The notes under the pieces: generated by a model | Seen by the model: the letters and a program-made list of their open reading frames with translations, nothing else | Databases searched by the model: none | Told to the model about the DNA's origin: nothing | NCBI RefSeq assembly: GCF_016086655.4 | Contig: NC_052136.2 | Location: 51,266,492-51,330,491, forward strand | DNA length: 64,000 bases | Direction: 5' to 3' | Origin: Lepeophtheirus salmonis | Lineage: Eukaryota; Arthropoda; Copepoda; Siphonostomatoida; Caligidae | Translations under genes and position numbers: made by a program | Shown here: positions 1-12,504 of the stretch, in pieces | How positions within the stretch are numbered: the stretch's first letter is position 1 | Layout of the letters: each line of letters starts with the position of its first letter

Positions 1-1362
1 CTTGTATAAATATATCTCATGGGACTCACAAAAGATGTCCACACTATAAACAAATCCACCTTATCGAATATGTACAGAAGTTGCGTGACCAAAAAAATAC
101 ATAAGTTATAATGATTTATTTAGCTATTCATTTCCAATTTATCAACTTAAATCTATTTCAGGAAAATGTCAAATTTTTTAACAGGTTGAACTGAGATGGT
201 GGCTTCCTGTTTATTGTCATTAATGAAAAAAAAAAAAATCTTGTATATTTATGACGTTGTCAAAATTTGTTGATAGTACAGGAAATGTTCCTTTTTGTAG
301 ATAACAAAGGCAGAAATGTCGGGATATTTCTCGGTAAAAGCAATTAAACCCCCAATATCTCGTTCATTGATTTGTTTTATTCACAAGTAAATTTAAAAAG
401 ATTTTAACCACAATTTATTTATAATTTGTTTTATTTCAAATCAACATTTCTAACATTTAAAAAAGTCTAAATTCCAAAACATAAAACCTGCAGAAAAAAA
501 TTAATATGCTACTGTTTGAAGCATTTGTCTTCTTGAGATTAATTTAACCTATGTGTTAAAGTTCTGCAACCCATATCACTCATTATGTCCCCGGCCTGAC
601 ATACATATGGTAATATTGTTAAGTTACGCACGTAACTTACGGTTAGTACTAAACATCAAACAGTATGTATCAAAATTGCATTGAATTCTGACTGTTACCT
701 TAAACATTACAGTCGTTTAAGTGACACTAATTTTCTCACTTTCTAATAATGGATAGAAAGGAATTTTCTGTGTTAATTAACCACATTTAATTATAGGAAA
801 AAAAAACTTTTGAAGTCGAGCAGTGGCTCGATAAATATTATGGGGACATAGATCTACTCTATTTGACTTTATGCTTAATTAAAACGCTGTCGTACAAGCA
901 CCGCTAATGCTGAGCACTCAGGTGGTCCACAATAGGCATTTGTTTTGGAAACCATAAAAAAGTCCAAAAAAATAATATTAAGTTGATGTTGCTTACACCT
1001 TAAATACATCAGAATGTTTACAACTTTACATGCAAATTTGGGAATTCACATGTTGATTTTGGAGTGAGGGCTGAGTTTCCTCACCCTAGACCAGAAATAA
1101 CATTGCATCTTTCAGAGAGCTGTTTGGAGCTGTTTAAGAGAAGGAAAAATGATTTCTTACCACGATATGTAACAACAGATAAAAATTGATCTGCCACTTA
1201 TATTTTGAATAAAAAAGATCGTCAGCTCAGTGGACAGCAGCTGACCACAAAAAACTAACTGTTAGATTGCAATGAGCTTTTGCAACGTACTGTTTGAAGG
1301 TTAGTGCTTACCAGAAATTACGTAGCTCTGTCAACAATGTTTCCATGTATTTGTCGGACCTG

Positions 1363-1460
1363 CAAATTATTGAGTGATTCTGGGACTTGAACCCGAGTCG
1401 AATTTAAGGCTCATTACCAAGTAGTAGAGATGTTAGGTATACCAGTACTAAGTAAAGTGA
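1363..1460 (-). repeat. Candidate tRNA-derived SINE remnant
   Basis: On the minus strand the sequence reads CGGGTTCAAGTCCCA, which looks like a T-arm/B-box. It lies downstream of a TGGTAATGAGCC stretch that could be an eroded D-arm/A-box. Only three of five T-stem pairs hold, and I cannot fold a full cloverleaf, so this is not a functional tRNA. A tRNA-derived SINE head or chance similarity are both possible. Confidence 0.2.
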
Positions 1461-1868
1461 TTCAAAACGGTAAAAAGTTAATTGCTATTTTAACTATTAC
1501 GTGCAGTGCCATGAATTATAAATGTATTGACCGGAGAGGACATAATTCCCAAATTTTTAATTAAATTTATTTCGTCAATTTTTAAAAAGATTGAAAATTG
1601 CATCATCACTTAGGGCCCAAAAATACCTAACTTGAAACCCCTCACCTACACCAAAAATATATCCTGCGAGCGTTCCTGTAAGTGCATGTTAATGACCCCT
1701 AACAACATTTTGTTTCTATACTTTTTCGTCGAAAAAGTATCAAAAAGTATCGTATACCGATACAAAATTCTGTTCCCGAATCAGTACGAAAATGTTTGTA
1801 CAATGACAACACTAGTTTGTACTCATCAGAAAATACTCGTCAATTACAAATTTGACAAGGTTTCTTGG

Positions 1869-1893
1869 TTTTTTTTTTTTTTTTTTTTTTTTT
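1869..1893. repeat. Poly-T tract (25 nt)
   Basis: An uninterrupted run of T. A second run of 16 lies at 2111-2126. Either could be the A-tail of a minus-strand retroposon, but no body is visible next to it. Confidence 0.9.
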
Positions 1894-2044
1894 GATAATC
1901 TTTTCTTCCTTTTTTTTAGAAAGGAAAAAGGATTGGAAATAGGGCTTTTTGTTGGACTCGACCTTCTTCTATGTATTTCTTGCAGTGATTTTTACTACGA
2001 AAAAATAAATGGTTTTTGTTTATTTTTCTTTCCTTTTGAGAAGC

Positions 2045-2071
2045 AAAAAAAAAAAAATATATATATATATA
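2045..2071. repeat. A13-(TA)7 microsatellite
   Basis: Thirteen A residues are followed directly by seven TA units. Confidence 0.9.
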
Positions 2072-2550
2072 GGTCACACACAATCAGAGAGGAGAAAGAA
2101 GATTCTTGGATTTTTTTTTTTTTTTTCTCCATGACTTTTGTGTTCCCATTTTTCTCTTTCCTTTTTACAGAAATATATTCCTACGTTCATTCGTGGATTT
2201 CTTATTTATTTATCTATATAATAATACGTAGTATGAAATGGTAAAGGAACAATACGTATTGAGTAGACAGACAGACATATATATAGATGTATATAAATTA
2301 AGAAAGGCTGCTAAGAAGACTCCTCTTTTACTCTTCTCCTCAAATATGACCCAATAATTCAGTTTTTCTTTTATTACCCCCAAAAAGGGAATTTGGGGCT
2401 ATCGTTCATCATATCTCTGTACTAACGTCAAATATGTTCCATACATACGATTGTAAATTTTAAACAGCTTCCAGCTTGTGTATTTGGTGGTGGTTGATTT
2501 CTGAAGAGTGTTTGTTATTTTCCAAAGCTGTCATCATTATTCTTTGACTT

Positions 2551-3471
2551 TTAACACTAAAACGACAATAGTGTCATGTTTGATACCCATTTGGGATTCA
2601 ATGAAATAATGTGAGAAACTTCTTAAGTGTATTTATTCAAAAGTACTTGAATTCTCCTAATTCATTTCATTAACCATAAAAAACAAAATTAAAATTAGTA
2701 ATCGTTGAGTTCATATAGTGAACACTATTTAGACAGACGTGGGTATCAAATCTGATATCCAATCATTTCAGATAATTTTGTTGCCCTAAGATTGTGTATA
2801 AACAGGTTCAAGCTAGCTCAGACATGAATGAACAACTTTAGAAAGGAATTGTGTTCCTAGCTTATATATATATACATATAAATAAATATAGATTTTGCTG
2901 AACTAGCCATTCTGATTTGATCTGTTATTGAGCAAAGATGTTCAAGAAAAAATTATCTTTTGAAGATATAAGACATTATTATCTTGTGTCCTCATCCTAC
3001 TCCTTTTCAGAAGTTGAGGATTTCGAATTGGGACAAGATGAAGAATATGTCCAATCTCCTCACTCAAGTTCTTCTTATTACTATTCAGAAGTTTAAGACA
3101 AGTCTGTCGGTGAGTAATTTTGTTGAATACCAATTTAGTTTTTCTAGATGCTATATGTATTTATGTATTACTAATTGGTATATTTAACCGTTTCAAAAAA
3201 GACCACGATGCAATCAAGTAACTCAATTCCTGCCTTCCAAGAAACATAAATCAACCAACTTATTAGAAGAGTCAATGTAAGTTGGCAAGGAATACACAAC
3301 CTGGCACAAATAAAAATGAGAGAGATTTATGTCTGTTCCCAGGTCCATCATTATTTGCAAAACATAAAATTTTTATAGATTCAAATATTAAAAATATTTA
3401 AGTATCATTCTTGATATCTACTGTCGCTTAAAGGGGGAAGGGGGCATTACCATGCGTTGTTTTAGTGTTAA
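2551..3471 (+). mobile_element. piggyBac-like non-autonomous element flanked by TTAA
   Basis: TTAA at 2551-2554 is followed by CACTAAAACGAC. At the other end GTTGTTTTAGTG runs into TTAA at 3468-3471. The two ends form inverted repeats of about 12 bp, CACTAAAACRAC, inside duplicated TTAA, which is the insertion signature of the piggyBac superfamily. An ATG at 2938 opens a frame of about 52 codons rich in Ser, Glu and Asp (for example SEVEDFELGQDEEY), like the acidic N-terminal tail of piggyBac transposases. It stops just before a good splice-donor-like GTGAGTAA at 3112. A Lys/Arg-rich frame lies near 3200-3290. The 0.9-kb length leaves no room for the catalytic domain, so this is a deletion derivative. 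The family call is inference. Confidence 0.5.
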
Positions 3472-3756
3472 ACACTGATTATCAAAATTTAAACTAATCA
3501 CTCATACGCGAGCTTATGAAAGACGGTGATTGACACTGAGGAATGGTTGGGGAGCTATAAATGTGGAAGTCCTTTTTGGCCTCAGATTTATATCCAGGTA
3601 AATTATGAAAGACATGCTCCTCTCTTGCGAAACATTCTTCATATGCTCATTGTTAATATTTAAAGTTTTGGATTTTTTCTTACATATCGAAGGTGCTTAG
3701 AATTTACAACTTCATCCTTACATATTTTATAATTGTTCAAAATATATTAAATATAT

Positions 3757-3865
3757 AGGAAGTCCCCGTATAACGCGGTTTCAAACACAAGGAACTTCAC
3801 ACAACGCAGTCTTTGGAATTATTTTGACTTCTGTATAGTGCAGTATATTCCACTCATATCGCGTT
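3757..3865 (+). mobile_element. pogo/Tigger-like terminal fragment
   Basis: The segment begins ATAGGAAGTCCCCGTATAACGCGG and continues with further eroded ...ACGCAGT and ATATCGCG repeats. The phrase CCCCGTATAACGCGGTTT is typical of pogo/Tigger-type terminal repeats next to a TA target. I see no matching opposite end and no transposase frame, so only one terminus appears to survive. Confidence 0.35.
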
Positions 3866-5946
3866 TTTTTTATGTTATAATAATAAATTATTAAAAACGT
3901 TATATAGAGGTAAAGAATAATTTTTGTGATGAATTTGTTCTTACCATGTCTATATATGTATATAATAAAAGTGTATGATTTTGCCTAGGGGAAGGGGGGA
4001 GTGTCCGGTAAGTATTTGATATGAAACCTAGACATAAAACTTTTGATTATTACTCGAGATATAAACTTGGAATTAAAAAACTGCTGAATAAATACTGGAT
4101 AAGTTCCGATTATTAAATTTTAAAGTATTGAAAAGACCCGATTAAAAATCAAGTAAATACCCGAATAAGATTAAATTTTTCATTTATTTTACAACTATAT
4201 TCTCTAGAATACATTATTTCAAAAATAATCTTTGATGAATAAAATGTTGTTACTGCCTAACCATACTAATAAATAAGAAAAAATAGTAAAAAGTGGACTT
4301 GGAAAAATATTTTATCCCATTTTAGTATTAAAATGTCCTCAGACCCGTGGATTTTTCTTGTTCCAAAAAGAGGATTAAGGATGTAAAAGTCCCAAAATTT
4401 TGACATACCGTCCAATCCCATTCTAAATCTTAAAAGACGTACAAATTGAACATTAAGTCCTTCCTATTACAGTAAATAATGTCATCAAAAGTATCGCCGG
4501 TTACTTCACGATCAATCAATCTCATCCATCGGTGATTTAGTGCTTATAAGAATATTTAAAAATTTGATAAGGACTAAATATTTTCCTTCTTTTCGAAATA
4601 AGAAGAATGTAGTTTTGTTAAGTGGGACCAAAGTAGGCCGAATATTTCTAAGACACCATTTCATAAAAAACTTGAAAGAAATTAGTTGTGTTTTACAAAA
4701 GTTTTAACTGTGTGAGAACTGTCTAGGATTTCCAGACCAAACCCCAAACAACAATACTTTCATACATTAATTAGCCCTCAATTAAGCATGCTGACATATT
4801 ACTCTATTGCTTGAAAGAAACTTAAAGTTTTATTAAACTATTTCACTTGGTAAACTCAGATACGTTACTAAAATATTTAGAAGTGAAGTGTGTACCTTGT
4901 TATGGCCCTCTGGGACACCTAACAAGGATAGATAATGTATACGGGAACAATTTCAAGTGCTTTATTAAGAACTGGTATAATCCTATTTTATCAAATAATT
5001 AGAAATTTCAATTTTTTCGTTTTGAAAGTGGTTTTTTATAGCATGCAAGCATATTTAAAGTATTCTACTAAAATATCAATCCCTTTAATCAATATATTCA
5101 ATATCATTATTAATAAACAATTCACAAAGGACTTTGTTTTACAAAATAAACCTATTTGTATTTCTAAAAATTGTTTAGTTTAATATAAGTACACATTTAT
5201 GCCTTGTTTTCTTTGAAGAGTTTAATCAATACTTAATATATACTTACTTTATGTAATGTTTAGAAAAGCACTCATGAAATAATACATATCACACATAAAT
5301 ATGCGGCTTGTTTTTTTAAGCGTATAGTAATGGAATATTTCTTCATTAGGAAGCCATGAATCAAATCAAATGCACTTATTTTTTTTTTTATGAAATATAT
5401 TCTCCCCCCTTCCGCTTTCTTTATTTTTTTGATCATTTCATAATTATTGATTAAACAAGGGATGAGGGGAGGGGGAGGGTTGAGGAGAAAAGATGAAGAA
5501 ACGACTCATAAAAAAATGTAACATACAATGTAACGCTGCGTCTATTTTATTCATAGTGCAGAACACATAATTTTTTTATTTCTCCGTTTTTACAAATAAT
5601 TATAATAAATTTAAAATTATACATTCTCACCCAAATGTTATATTCTTCTCGGAATAATGGTCATGCGGGTAGCCCTTATTGTTGCAGATCCTTCTTTCTG
5701 TCCTACCTCAAATCACGCGTCTCCTTCTTTTGATAAAACCAACTAAAGCTACAAAAAAACTTATCGAAAAGAGGAGCTTTATTATTTTTTATTCTTATTG
5801 TATGTATTATCATGAGACTTGCTATTACACAACATTATAAAGGTATTTTTTACCTCCTTGTAACGCCGTTCGTTTCACCTTTCTAAACACTTTTTCTTTT
5901 GTACGAAACAAAAAAAGGCGACTATGAAAGGAAGACACTTACATAA
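3866..5946. other. No gene recognised
   Basis: AT-rich sequence with no supportable coding frame. A G/A-rich patch (GGGGAGGGGGAGGG) lies near 5466-5482, and a pyrimidine-rich patch precedes it. An 82-codon frame at 4935-5183 has low-complexity Ile/Phe/Asn composition and no motif. Confidence 0.55.
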
Positions 5947-6714
5947 TAGGTTGGGGAAAAAGTAATTTCGTATTTTTTCCTTTATTTTAATACTTTATTT
6001 ACTAAGTGTTGCAATCATCCGAAGGAAGCCAAGTATACCTTATTCGGTTTGATAACTTGTTGCCAACGAGAATAAAACTTCATAATGTCCTTCTTGGGGA
6101 ATCCCTTGTCCCTATTGGCAACAATTTCGGACAATCCTTTTTCACGAGCCTCTATTGAGGCTTAATTTGTACCCCCAAGTGCGTTGACAATAACAGGAAC
6201 ACGTTATATACACTTAGTTCCAGGTACAGACTGAAGGGTGGATGCATAAAAACTTCCCCTTAGAGCTCCCAGAGCTTCTAGTACGTCATCGAAGATGAGT
6301 GTCTTGATAATGTCTTGTTGTCTCTTATTCTCCAATGCTGGATGCTTCCGTTCCATCGCCAGCTTCAAACGGTTGAGTTGTTTACAGTAGAGGATGGGAA
6401 AATCGGTCGAAACACTGTTGTACAGCGCGATTCGAAGGAGTATCGACCTGTATCTATCACAAATTTTCTTGGCCGCTTTGATGCGTTTTTTTCTTTCAGG
6501 TTGTAAAAATGTAAAATATGACCTCCATACTCGACGCAGGATAACTCACGACAAAACCGGCAAAGTGTAATACTGTCCGGAAAGCGTTTGTAATATACAC
6601 TCACACCTTTACAAAGCCTTATCGAATGATATGATGTGATCAATAATACTCAACAAGATATACTTAAGTTTTAAAAAAAGGACAGAAATATGAAAGTTCT
6701 TTTTCCCCAACCTA
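5947..6714 (-). mobile_element. Internally deleted mariner element with both terminal repeats
   Basis: Both ends carry the inverted repeat TAGGTTGGGGAAAAAG next to TA, the usual mariner arrangement. Minus-strand frames give mariner pieces in order. An N-terminal helix-turn-helix-like stretch (HILHFYNLKEKNAS) lies around 6560-6515. Then comes LKLAMERKHPALEN near 6340, a decayed GEVFMHPP-like piece near 6265, and a C-terminal DIMKFYSRWQQVI around 6100-6050. Full-length mariners are about 1.3 kb; this copy is 0.77 kb and lacks the DDD catalytic centre. Stops and frameshifts interrupt it. A relative with the same terminus lies at 41.3-41.75 kb on the other strand. Confidence 0.75.
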
Positions 6715-7899
6715 ATATAAGACTACTGTAAAAAGAACAAAAAAATCACAAAAGCAGGTGAGTAATTATTATAGATATACATATACGATTTTTGCACTTT
6801 TTTTATATGCAAAATCACACTCTTATTAAATAATTTGTAAGGGGTCATTATTATCTATACATTTTATGGTAAAGTTATTACATTAATTTAACAATTAATT
6901 AATTATTAGTGTCCTTTTATTTCCTATAAATTGAAAGTTTTTCTTCGGGATTTACAATTAAGAAAAAAATTAATATTTATTATAGAAATATTGTGTCAAA
7001 AAAAAAAATGATAATAATATACCTACACGTTTTTCCACAATAGAAAAGTTGCATTTGTCCACATTAAACAAAAATATAATTGCCCTACTTTTAAAAACAA
7101 GTAATTTCTTAAAAGGAAGAAGAAAAAATGGAAGGCCGATGGATAGTACATTTTTAATGTAATAAGATGCAATAATCATATGTAATTATAATTATATTAA
7201 TACCCTTGGTATATGGAGTACCCAAGACTATCATTTTAAGATACTTTCTATTCTAATAATGAAGTATTGGAATAGAGATTGAGCCCTTTAATTATAAAAA
7301 TATATTATATACTAATACTGCTAAGTATTTTTCAATGGTTATATCTTTGCACTAGTTCATTTTTCAAACAAAAAAAAGTATATATATATTTTTTTTTTTT
7401 TGCTTTTTTGGTTGAGTATCGGACAAAGAGGCAACGTGGAAGAACTTTTTGTATTTTGTTGGAGACACTCTACTCTTTTGCCCATTTCCGTCATACTTGT
7501 GCCTGAGAATCATTTTTAAAAGCGGAAAATGGTTTTCAGTGACTCATATTCACACCTTTTCACTCCATTTTGGGAAGAAATATAATTTTTTTACCTTTAT
7601 TTAGGTAACAAATAGTTTATAAGAGTTACCTAAAATTTTATGGTAAATATGTATTTGAAGAAATATAATTAAACATTGTCATTTAAAATGTATTGACCAG
7701 ATTATACTTATTATTTTCAAAAACCCAATTTATAAACAAAGGAACTCAACAACAAAATATGCATAAAATATTAACTGAATAAAATCAATAAAATAAAACA
7801 ATAAGACTTACATCAATTCCAGTTAGCATAGAACTAAATAACTAACAAACAAGTCACTTAAGTTTTAACATGTAATAGTAAGAGCAAAATTGTATTGAA
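6715..7899. other. No gene recognised
   Basis: AT-rich, with several A/T homopolymers. Short frames at 6970-7179 and 7279-7506 are Phe/Ile/Tyr-rich and carry no motif. Confidence 0.55.
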
Positions 7900-7900
7900 T

Positions 7901-8480
7901 CTAACAACTAGCTCGTTTCTTCAAGCTCTTTCTAAAAAGTTTTAGTAACTTCCACATTGGGCAAAAATGTATAGATGAGTTTGATGAGAGATATTTAATA
8001 ATATCAGAGGCCCAGCTCCAAGCACCATGGATATTCTTAGTAATCTTCAATTCGAACTTTCCGTGTCTTGCAACGGCCAAAATTAAAATTGCACGATTAT
8101 CCACAATATATATAGATACTTCTATTCTTATATTCTTTGATGGGTATTCATCAAAACATTATCCATGGATTTAATTTTAGTTTTATCACCATAATTATAT
8201 CAACATTATTATCCAGTAGATCCTAGAGGATTAAACTAATAAATAATCTCAGAATATGTAACTAAGGAAATTCCGAAAAAACGTGTCTAATGGTCCCGAA
8301 TAATTTATCACAATCTTTACAAGGAAAAACACTTTTTACACTTGTAGAAAAAAGGACTCAAAACTACTGCTAGATATGTTGAAACAATGGACATTTAAAC
8401 CAGACCAATTTTAGTTTATAAAGTCAATGTTACCCATTCCTTTAATAACTTCGGAATATTTGATGCTTTTTCAAATAACT
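7901..8480 (-). pseudogene. Probable C-terminal tail of a non-LTR retrotransposon ORF2
   Basis: Reading the minus strand from 8480 down, one frame shows a Cys pair followed by a His-Val-Phe segment (FPCKDCDKLFGTIRHVFSEF). This resembles the Cys-His knuckle near the end of many non-LTR polyproteins (C..C...E...H.F..CP). A later 67-codon frame, 8104-7901, starts MDNRAILILAVARHGKFELK and ends in a basic tail. The frames are separated by stops. No reverse transcriptase core is attached, as expected for a 5'-truncated copy. The family resemblance comes from pattern only, and the 67-codon frame alone would not justify the call. Confidence 0.4.
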
Positions 8481-9383
8481 TGAGAAATATCTGTTTTTTA
8501 TTGATTTGTTTTGATAATTTAAATAATTGATCTTTAGTGGGAATTTTGTACATGTGAAAGGATAATAATAAAAAAGAAGTGAATCACAGCTCAATAAATC
8601 ATAATGCATGAAATTCCTACAAAGAGAGGTTCACCATGAATTGGCAACAACACAATATAAATTTGAAGTTGTCTTGAACATATTTACTTAACCTTATACT
8701 TTATATAATATCCAATATTATTTCTAAATTAATTGATCTACATACATATTGTAATTTTCTTGATCATGCGCAAATATTTTTCAACCAAAACTTTGTTTAG
8801 ACTACAAAGGATATTAAAATCCTTTTGAACATATATTTAATAGGTACATTTACCTTTTACTAGGGTTATTTATTTTAGTATCATCAAAAATTACGACAGT
8901 TATATGTATACATATGATTTAAATATCAATAAAAATATTTAAATAGTTTATTTTTTTTTTATTATTATTATATATGATAAGTTTTTGATTATCTAATCAA
9001 AATTCTTTATGTATATATATATTTGTCAGTCTAAAATAATTGTATTAATTTATTTGTATCTTGGAATATATATAATATTTGTCGTTTGAGGGCCGGGGCA
9101 ATATAGGGTTAAACAGTTTAAATGTTTTATTTTACTATTACTAACTATCAAAATGCAGCAGAAATATGTATAACCTTAAATGATTTATTTAATGTAATTC
9201 TTAATATATATAATATTTCCTTTCCATTATCAGTCAATAACAATTTACTAAATAATATCTTAAGATTTTGTATTTTCTTTTTTTATTATTTAATTACAAT
9301 TCCTAAAATTGTATTACAAACGTAAATTATGTTCGATTAAAAAAGAATTGCAGCTTGATTAATTGGATCGTAATAAACGACTA
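8481..9383. other. No gene recognised
   Basis: AT-rich sequence with TA-rich patches near 8950-9080. Nothing supportable. Confidence 0.55.
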
Positions 9384-9569
9384 TTATTCTTGAATGAGGC
9401 CCACTCGACGCTCTACCAAATCATTTACAATTTTTAGTTGCAATATAATTTTTTCTGAAACTCCATATCTTGGGATCCACCAAAAGAAACGTCTCGAACA
9501 TTTAAACTCAGTAGAAAATGTTGATGCCAAACATGTTTCAAAAACTAAAACAATTACCGGTCCGTGCAA
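9384..9569 (-). pseudogene. Fragment of a repeated arthropod protein family (KVVND..ERG..L type)
   Basis: The 61-codon minus-strand frame ends LKIVNDLVERRVGLIQE. This matches the motif LKVVND.AERG.ALIQ, which I recall from a multi-copy uncharacterised protein family in crustacean and other arthropod genomes. The broken copy at 19.6-20.3 kb carries the same motif (LKVVNDLAEHW). After the stop the next frames still hint at the continuation (EYNSRLL), so a frameshift sits near 9385. Function is unknown to me. The fragment is too short to be a gene. Confidence 0.5.
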
Positions 9570-9964
9570 ATGAATTAAGACTCAAATTTAATAACTTATA
9601 ACTTGGAGTTGGGTGATTGTAGAGAAAAAATTCTGATGTCACTGTCAACATTTATTTATAATAAAAACTTTTTTTTAATCAATTCAACAGTCATGGCTGA
9701 TCTGCGGAAGAGGATTGAGGTGGCACACTACAATAGGCTTTAATATTTAATCGTTTTCAGTATATGTATGTAATATTACATAATTAATAACAAATACAAA
9801 GAACTATGCTTATTACCCTGTTTATTCTATCGATACTAATACGAGTACTTATAAATGTATTTTTCTATTTAGAAAATACAATTTCAGAACCTCATATTTT
9901 GAACATTTAAAAAATAAGCTTCACTCCAATCGACATCCTGCAAAAAATAACTAATTCTAAGATA
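9570..9964. other. Unassigned; possible short transposase N-terminus
   Basis: An ATG at 9694 opens MADLRKRIEVAHYNRL and then stops. This vaguely resembles the start of some Tc1-type transposases, but no helix-turn-helix follows. I do not call it. Confidence 0.25.
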
Positions 9965-11824
9965 TACGAGGGTGGTCTGAGAAGTTTCTGACCTCAACGT
10001 GAAGATGTCAGCACTCGTAAATAAAAGTTTGTCTCATATATGTAGCATCTCTTGACAGTTACTCACCAAAATGTCAGCCCTTTTGATCCGCAATTGTTAT
10101 GTGAAAGTCGTTTGAGTGAGTTGATCCAAGTGTTTTTGTGAAAATATACAAAATCGAATATTGCTCTATTGACACAGTTTACGCGCAATAAATCCGAGTT
10201 TTGGCACCGACTAATAACTGTAGATGAAAGATAGAAACACCATTATAAACCAAAACAGTTCAAACAGTGGACTGCGATGGGGGAACCGGTCCAAAAAAAA
10301 AGCAAAACAATTTTTTTCGGTGAGAAGGTGATGGTACTATTTGGAAGGCTTGTGAACGGAACTCATCATTTGGTTGTGAATTTAAGCAAATTGGCAATTA
10401 AAACTATAAATTCTGCTGTTATGTATTTTAAGGACCGCAGTATAGTTTCCCAATAATTAGTGTTCATAATAGCGATATCGCTGAAAGTTATTTTCATCTA
10501 AGAGAGCTAAATAACTGTAGTTGAATATCTGTAGTAATAGACAAATATGAGTTTTCTTGTTCTATGAAAGAGAATTGTGGCTCTTTCGAATTAAGATGTC
10601 TCTTCCTCACTTAATGTTCTACTATTTAGCAGGGTTGTAACTATAGCTGTCTTCCCGATTCCTATTCTCGCACCGTTAGAATCGGATCCGATGCAATAGA
10701 ACCAAGACACCGATTAAATTTTTTGTCAGTCTAGATTATCAATCCCCCATTATCTAATTTCAACTCTGAATGAATGACTTGTAAATATACAATTTTTATC
10801 AATCTCATGGGAAAAATAATTATATAAAATAAAATGAAAAGAATGACGACAAAATAGTAACGAGAAAAAAATGTAGGTGCTAATTTAGGAATAAGCATAT
10901 ATTAAAAAAAATCAAGAAATCTTATTCAGAATTCATCATACCAATTTTTCCTTCATATTCATAAAGATACGAACAAAAATAAAGTTAATTAGATATTAAC
11001 AGATAGATGTTCAAATTGTTTGTTATTGTACTCTTATACCCGAAACTGTTGAAATATAACCGAAAATTTGGAATATTCTCAAGGTTAATTAGAAATACAA
11101 AGTTAGACCTCCATGCAATCAGGCTTGCTAGAATTTCAATTTGATGTACTGTACCGACTACTAGGCCAAACAGACACATTTTGACGTCATAGAGAAAAGC
11201 AACTTTATATTAACACCATAAATAGTAGAAATTATATGATTAAGAGTAATAGTATATATTCTTTGACGCCACTATTAAGAAGCGTGGTGGAAGTCTAACA
11301 TCAGTGGGAAAAGTGTTATGGTATAACCTTGTATTTCTATTAACCTTGGAATATTCTCAAAAGATAATATCTACATTTATTTCACGGGAATAATTTTTGT
11401 TATGATTCTTATGGACATTTCACACAAAAAAAAAGCTTTGGCGCCAAGGAAATTTCTCGTTTCTCTACGTTCAATCTTATTTAGCAATCTCATTTGGAGT
11501 ATCCGACTTTTTTATGCCTCAAGATATGTACAACTTCATTTAACGTGCACGTTAGTGATTGTATACTACACAAGCCTGGTACTACTTATGATTGGAACGC
11601 AGAACGGGACGAAAATAATGGCTGATCGATGAATGTTAAATAAAAAAATATTGAACGGAACACAAAAATAGCAGAACGCTTACAGGCCTGCTCTTTGGAT
11701 GAATCACAAGGATGGGAGTATCGCTGGTAGAAGTGTGTAGAGTTTTCAGGAAGCTATATTTAAAAAAAAAATACATTTATTCTTTATCTTTATTAGATCG
11801 GATACTTTCCAGACGACCCTCGTA
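9965..11824 (+). mobile_element. Mariner element (TACGAGGGTSGTCTG family), decayed and lengthened
   Basis: Terminal inverted repeats are visible: TACGAGGGTGGTCTGAGAAG at 9965, and its counterpart CCAGACGACCCTCGTA at 11809-11824, both including TA. Plus-strand frames contain mariner blocks. LITVDER followed by HHY lies near 10210-10240 (usual LITVDETW..HY). KQFKQWTAMGEPVQKK lies near 10245-10290, and GEKVMVLFGRL then KTINSAVM near 10320-10425. At the 3' end WEYRW.KCVEFSGSYI lies near 11710-11770. The middle, with HDNA..H and SPDLAP, is not recognisable, and the element is about 0.5 kb longer than a normal mariner. The centre is therefore either very diverged or contains an insertion. Related copies sit at 12.5, 53.5 and 61.8 kb. 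Confidence 0.8.
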
Positions 11825-12504
11825 TGGTTAACCCTTCTGGGATGTTTTGACATTGAATGATCTACTTATAATATCGATCAAAAAAGATTTAAAAAATAAA
11901 TAAACATGATCACATAAGTGTGACTGAGAAAGATTGTGTGTCTCGTGTATCAGATTTTAAGAACAATACTATCAATTTAAAAACATGTTTAAATTAATTA
12001 CTTAACTTTGACGTTAATATATCTTTAATCTATGAATTAATTGATCTCAAATTTTCATATTTATTATGCATTGGTAGTAGGAATGGATTTCGGTATTATT
12101 TTTTCTAAACTAGATACGTACGGGTAATTAAACATAAGACTAGGATGAAACTTGGTATTTAGTTGTGAAGCAAACAATTCATAATTATATGTTAAGTAAT
12201 TGTTATATTTATTTGATCTTGTTAGATGTATCATATTTCATTTAAAACAAGTTATAATTATTCAAAAGAAAAAAAAAGTTATATTGGAATTGTAGGTACA
12301 ATGAGTTTGACAATAAATTACTTCTAAAACTATGTATAATATACGTATTATATTTTATACAAATGCAAATATATATATATTATTATTTCTGAAAGTTTAA
12401 CCTTTAAATAGATTCAAACAATAGCAGACACATAAAAGCTTGACGTATTAAAATTTGACGCGTCTAAATCTACCCAACTCAGAATAATTGAACCAAAAAC
12501 AAAA
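11825..12504. other. No gene recognised
   Basis: AT-rich spacer between two mariner pieces of the same family. No supportable frame. Confidence 0.55.

Larger units (their letters stand above)
1..2550. other. No gene recognised; AT-rich intergenic DNA
   Basis: No reading frame here resembles a protein I recognise. The stretch holds long homopolymers, an A/TA microsatellite and one weak tRNA-like box near 1.4 kb (listed separately). Short open frames over the T tracts around 1.85-2.2 kb encode Phe runs and are composition artefacts. Confidence 0.6.

Noticed and set aside
1363..1460. A functional tRNA gene on the minus strand
   Set aside because: Only a T-arm-like box is convincing. Acceptor and anticodon stems cannot be formed, so it is kept only as a weak SINE candidate.
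1852..2244. 130-codon plus-strand open frame
   Set aside because: Its openness comes from long T runs giving poly-Phe. No domain, and composition is unlike a protein.
2942..3187. Overlapping 63- and 67-codon frames on both strands
   Set aside because: The better reading in this interval is the acidic frame starting at 2938 in another phase, which fits the piggyBac-like element.
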